From Candidatus Hodarchaeota archaeon (GTDB lineage: Archaea > Asgardarchaeota > Heimdallarchaeia > Hodarchaeales > YT1-057), in contig JAEOTI010000563.1 in assembly GCA_016839955.1 (NCBI GenBank), positions 1 through 6,400 on the forward strand: a DNA stretch of 6,400 nucleotides, given 5' to 3'. The notes beneath the pieces are model-generated. The model had not been told where the DNA came from, made no database searches, and saw nothing but the letters and a program-made list of their open reading frames with translations. The position numbers and the translations under genes were made by a program. This document shows, one piece after another, positions 6,210-6,400 of this stretch (its first letter is position 1; every line of letters begins with the position of its first letter).

Positions 6210-6400
6210 TTATTCTAACAATTCTATCTCTACGGTTTGATCTTTTCCTTTCAATGAACAGTTGAATGATTCCAAAAATTGCCGACCTAATAGAATTTCC
6301 TGACAACGCTGATAAGTATCAATAGTTATAATAATCACAATATCTAATCCTTTAACTTGAATACAACCACTTGCAGAAAGGAGTGTGATTTTCTCTCCTA
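6210..6400 (-). CDS. C-terminal part of a possible retropepsin-like aspartic protease
   Basis: Only the last 62 residues are in the window; the gene begins beyond base 6400 and stops with TAA at 6212-6210. The visible part alternates beta-strand-like stretches (GCIQVKGLDIVIIITIDTYQ, residues 11-30) with the segment ILLGRQFLESFNCSLKGK at 35-52 and a closing strand TVEIELLE. The block ILxGRxFLxxF followed by a strand resembles the C-terminal half of clan AA retropepsin-like proteases, where the hydrophobic-hydrophobic-Gly triplet sits near the active site. The catalytic D-[TS]-G would be upstream and is not visible, so the call is tentative. The gap to the THEP1 start is 47 bp, so the two genes could be cotranscribed. 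Confidence 0.4.
   Translation of the reverse strand, partial: GEKITLLSASGCIQVKGLDIVIIITIDTYQRCQEILLGRQFLESFNCSLKGKDQTVEIELLE

Noticed and set aside
1..6400. CRISPR arrays, tRNA or rRNA genes, insertion sequences
   Set aside because: No regularly spaced repeats, cloverleaf-like segment, conserved rRNA stretch or transposase motif was seen on either strand.

Overview
The window looks archaeal, and most likely from an Asgard (Promethearchaeota) genome. It is AT-rich (about one third G+C by eye), has TATA-like promoter elements, uses TTG starts often, and carries a Ras/Rab-like small GTPase with an N-terminal longin-like domain, an architecture typical of Asgard archaea. Every gene I can support is on the minus strand, so the layout is read from right to left.

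6400-6210: the C-terminal end of a protein that resembles a retropepsin-like (clan AA) aspartic protease. 6162-5659: a complete THEP1-type nucleoside-triphosphatase. 5658-5488: an intergenic region with a T-rich terminator-like stretch, a TATA-like box and an 8-bp-arm inverted repeat, which I read as the promoter and operator region of the next operon. 5487-1016: a four-gene operon for an energy-coupling factor (ECF) importer. Its genes are an anchored extracytoplasmic protein with two sulfite-oxidase/YedY-fold-like domains, a YkoE-like S component with a third such domain fused at its C-terminus, a double-ABC ATPase (EcfA-EcfA') and the transmembrane coupling protein EcfT. 1015-849: an intergenic region with a TATA-like box. 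848-1: the longin-like/Ras-like GTPase, cut by the window edge before its G4 and G5 motifs.

The S component, ATPase and EcfT follow the same order as Bacillus subtilis ykoE-ykoD-ykoC, a thiamine/hydroxymethylpyrimidine importer. In place of the soluble YkoF, this locus has extracytoplasmic sulfite-oxidase-like domains. There are three copies (two in the anchored protein, one on the S component), and all appear to lack the molybdenum-ligating cysteine. The most interesting reading is an ECF importer that has recruited a catalytically dead molybdopterin-oxidoreductase fold as an outer-face ligand-capture module. The substrate is unknown; a thiamine precursor or a pterin-like heterocycle is a guess. 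The start of the S component is a real annotation problem: the conserved frame runs upstream of every canonical start codon.
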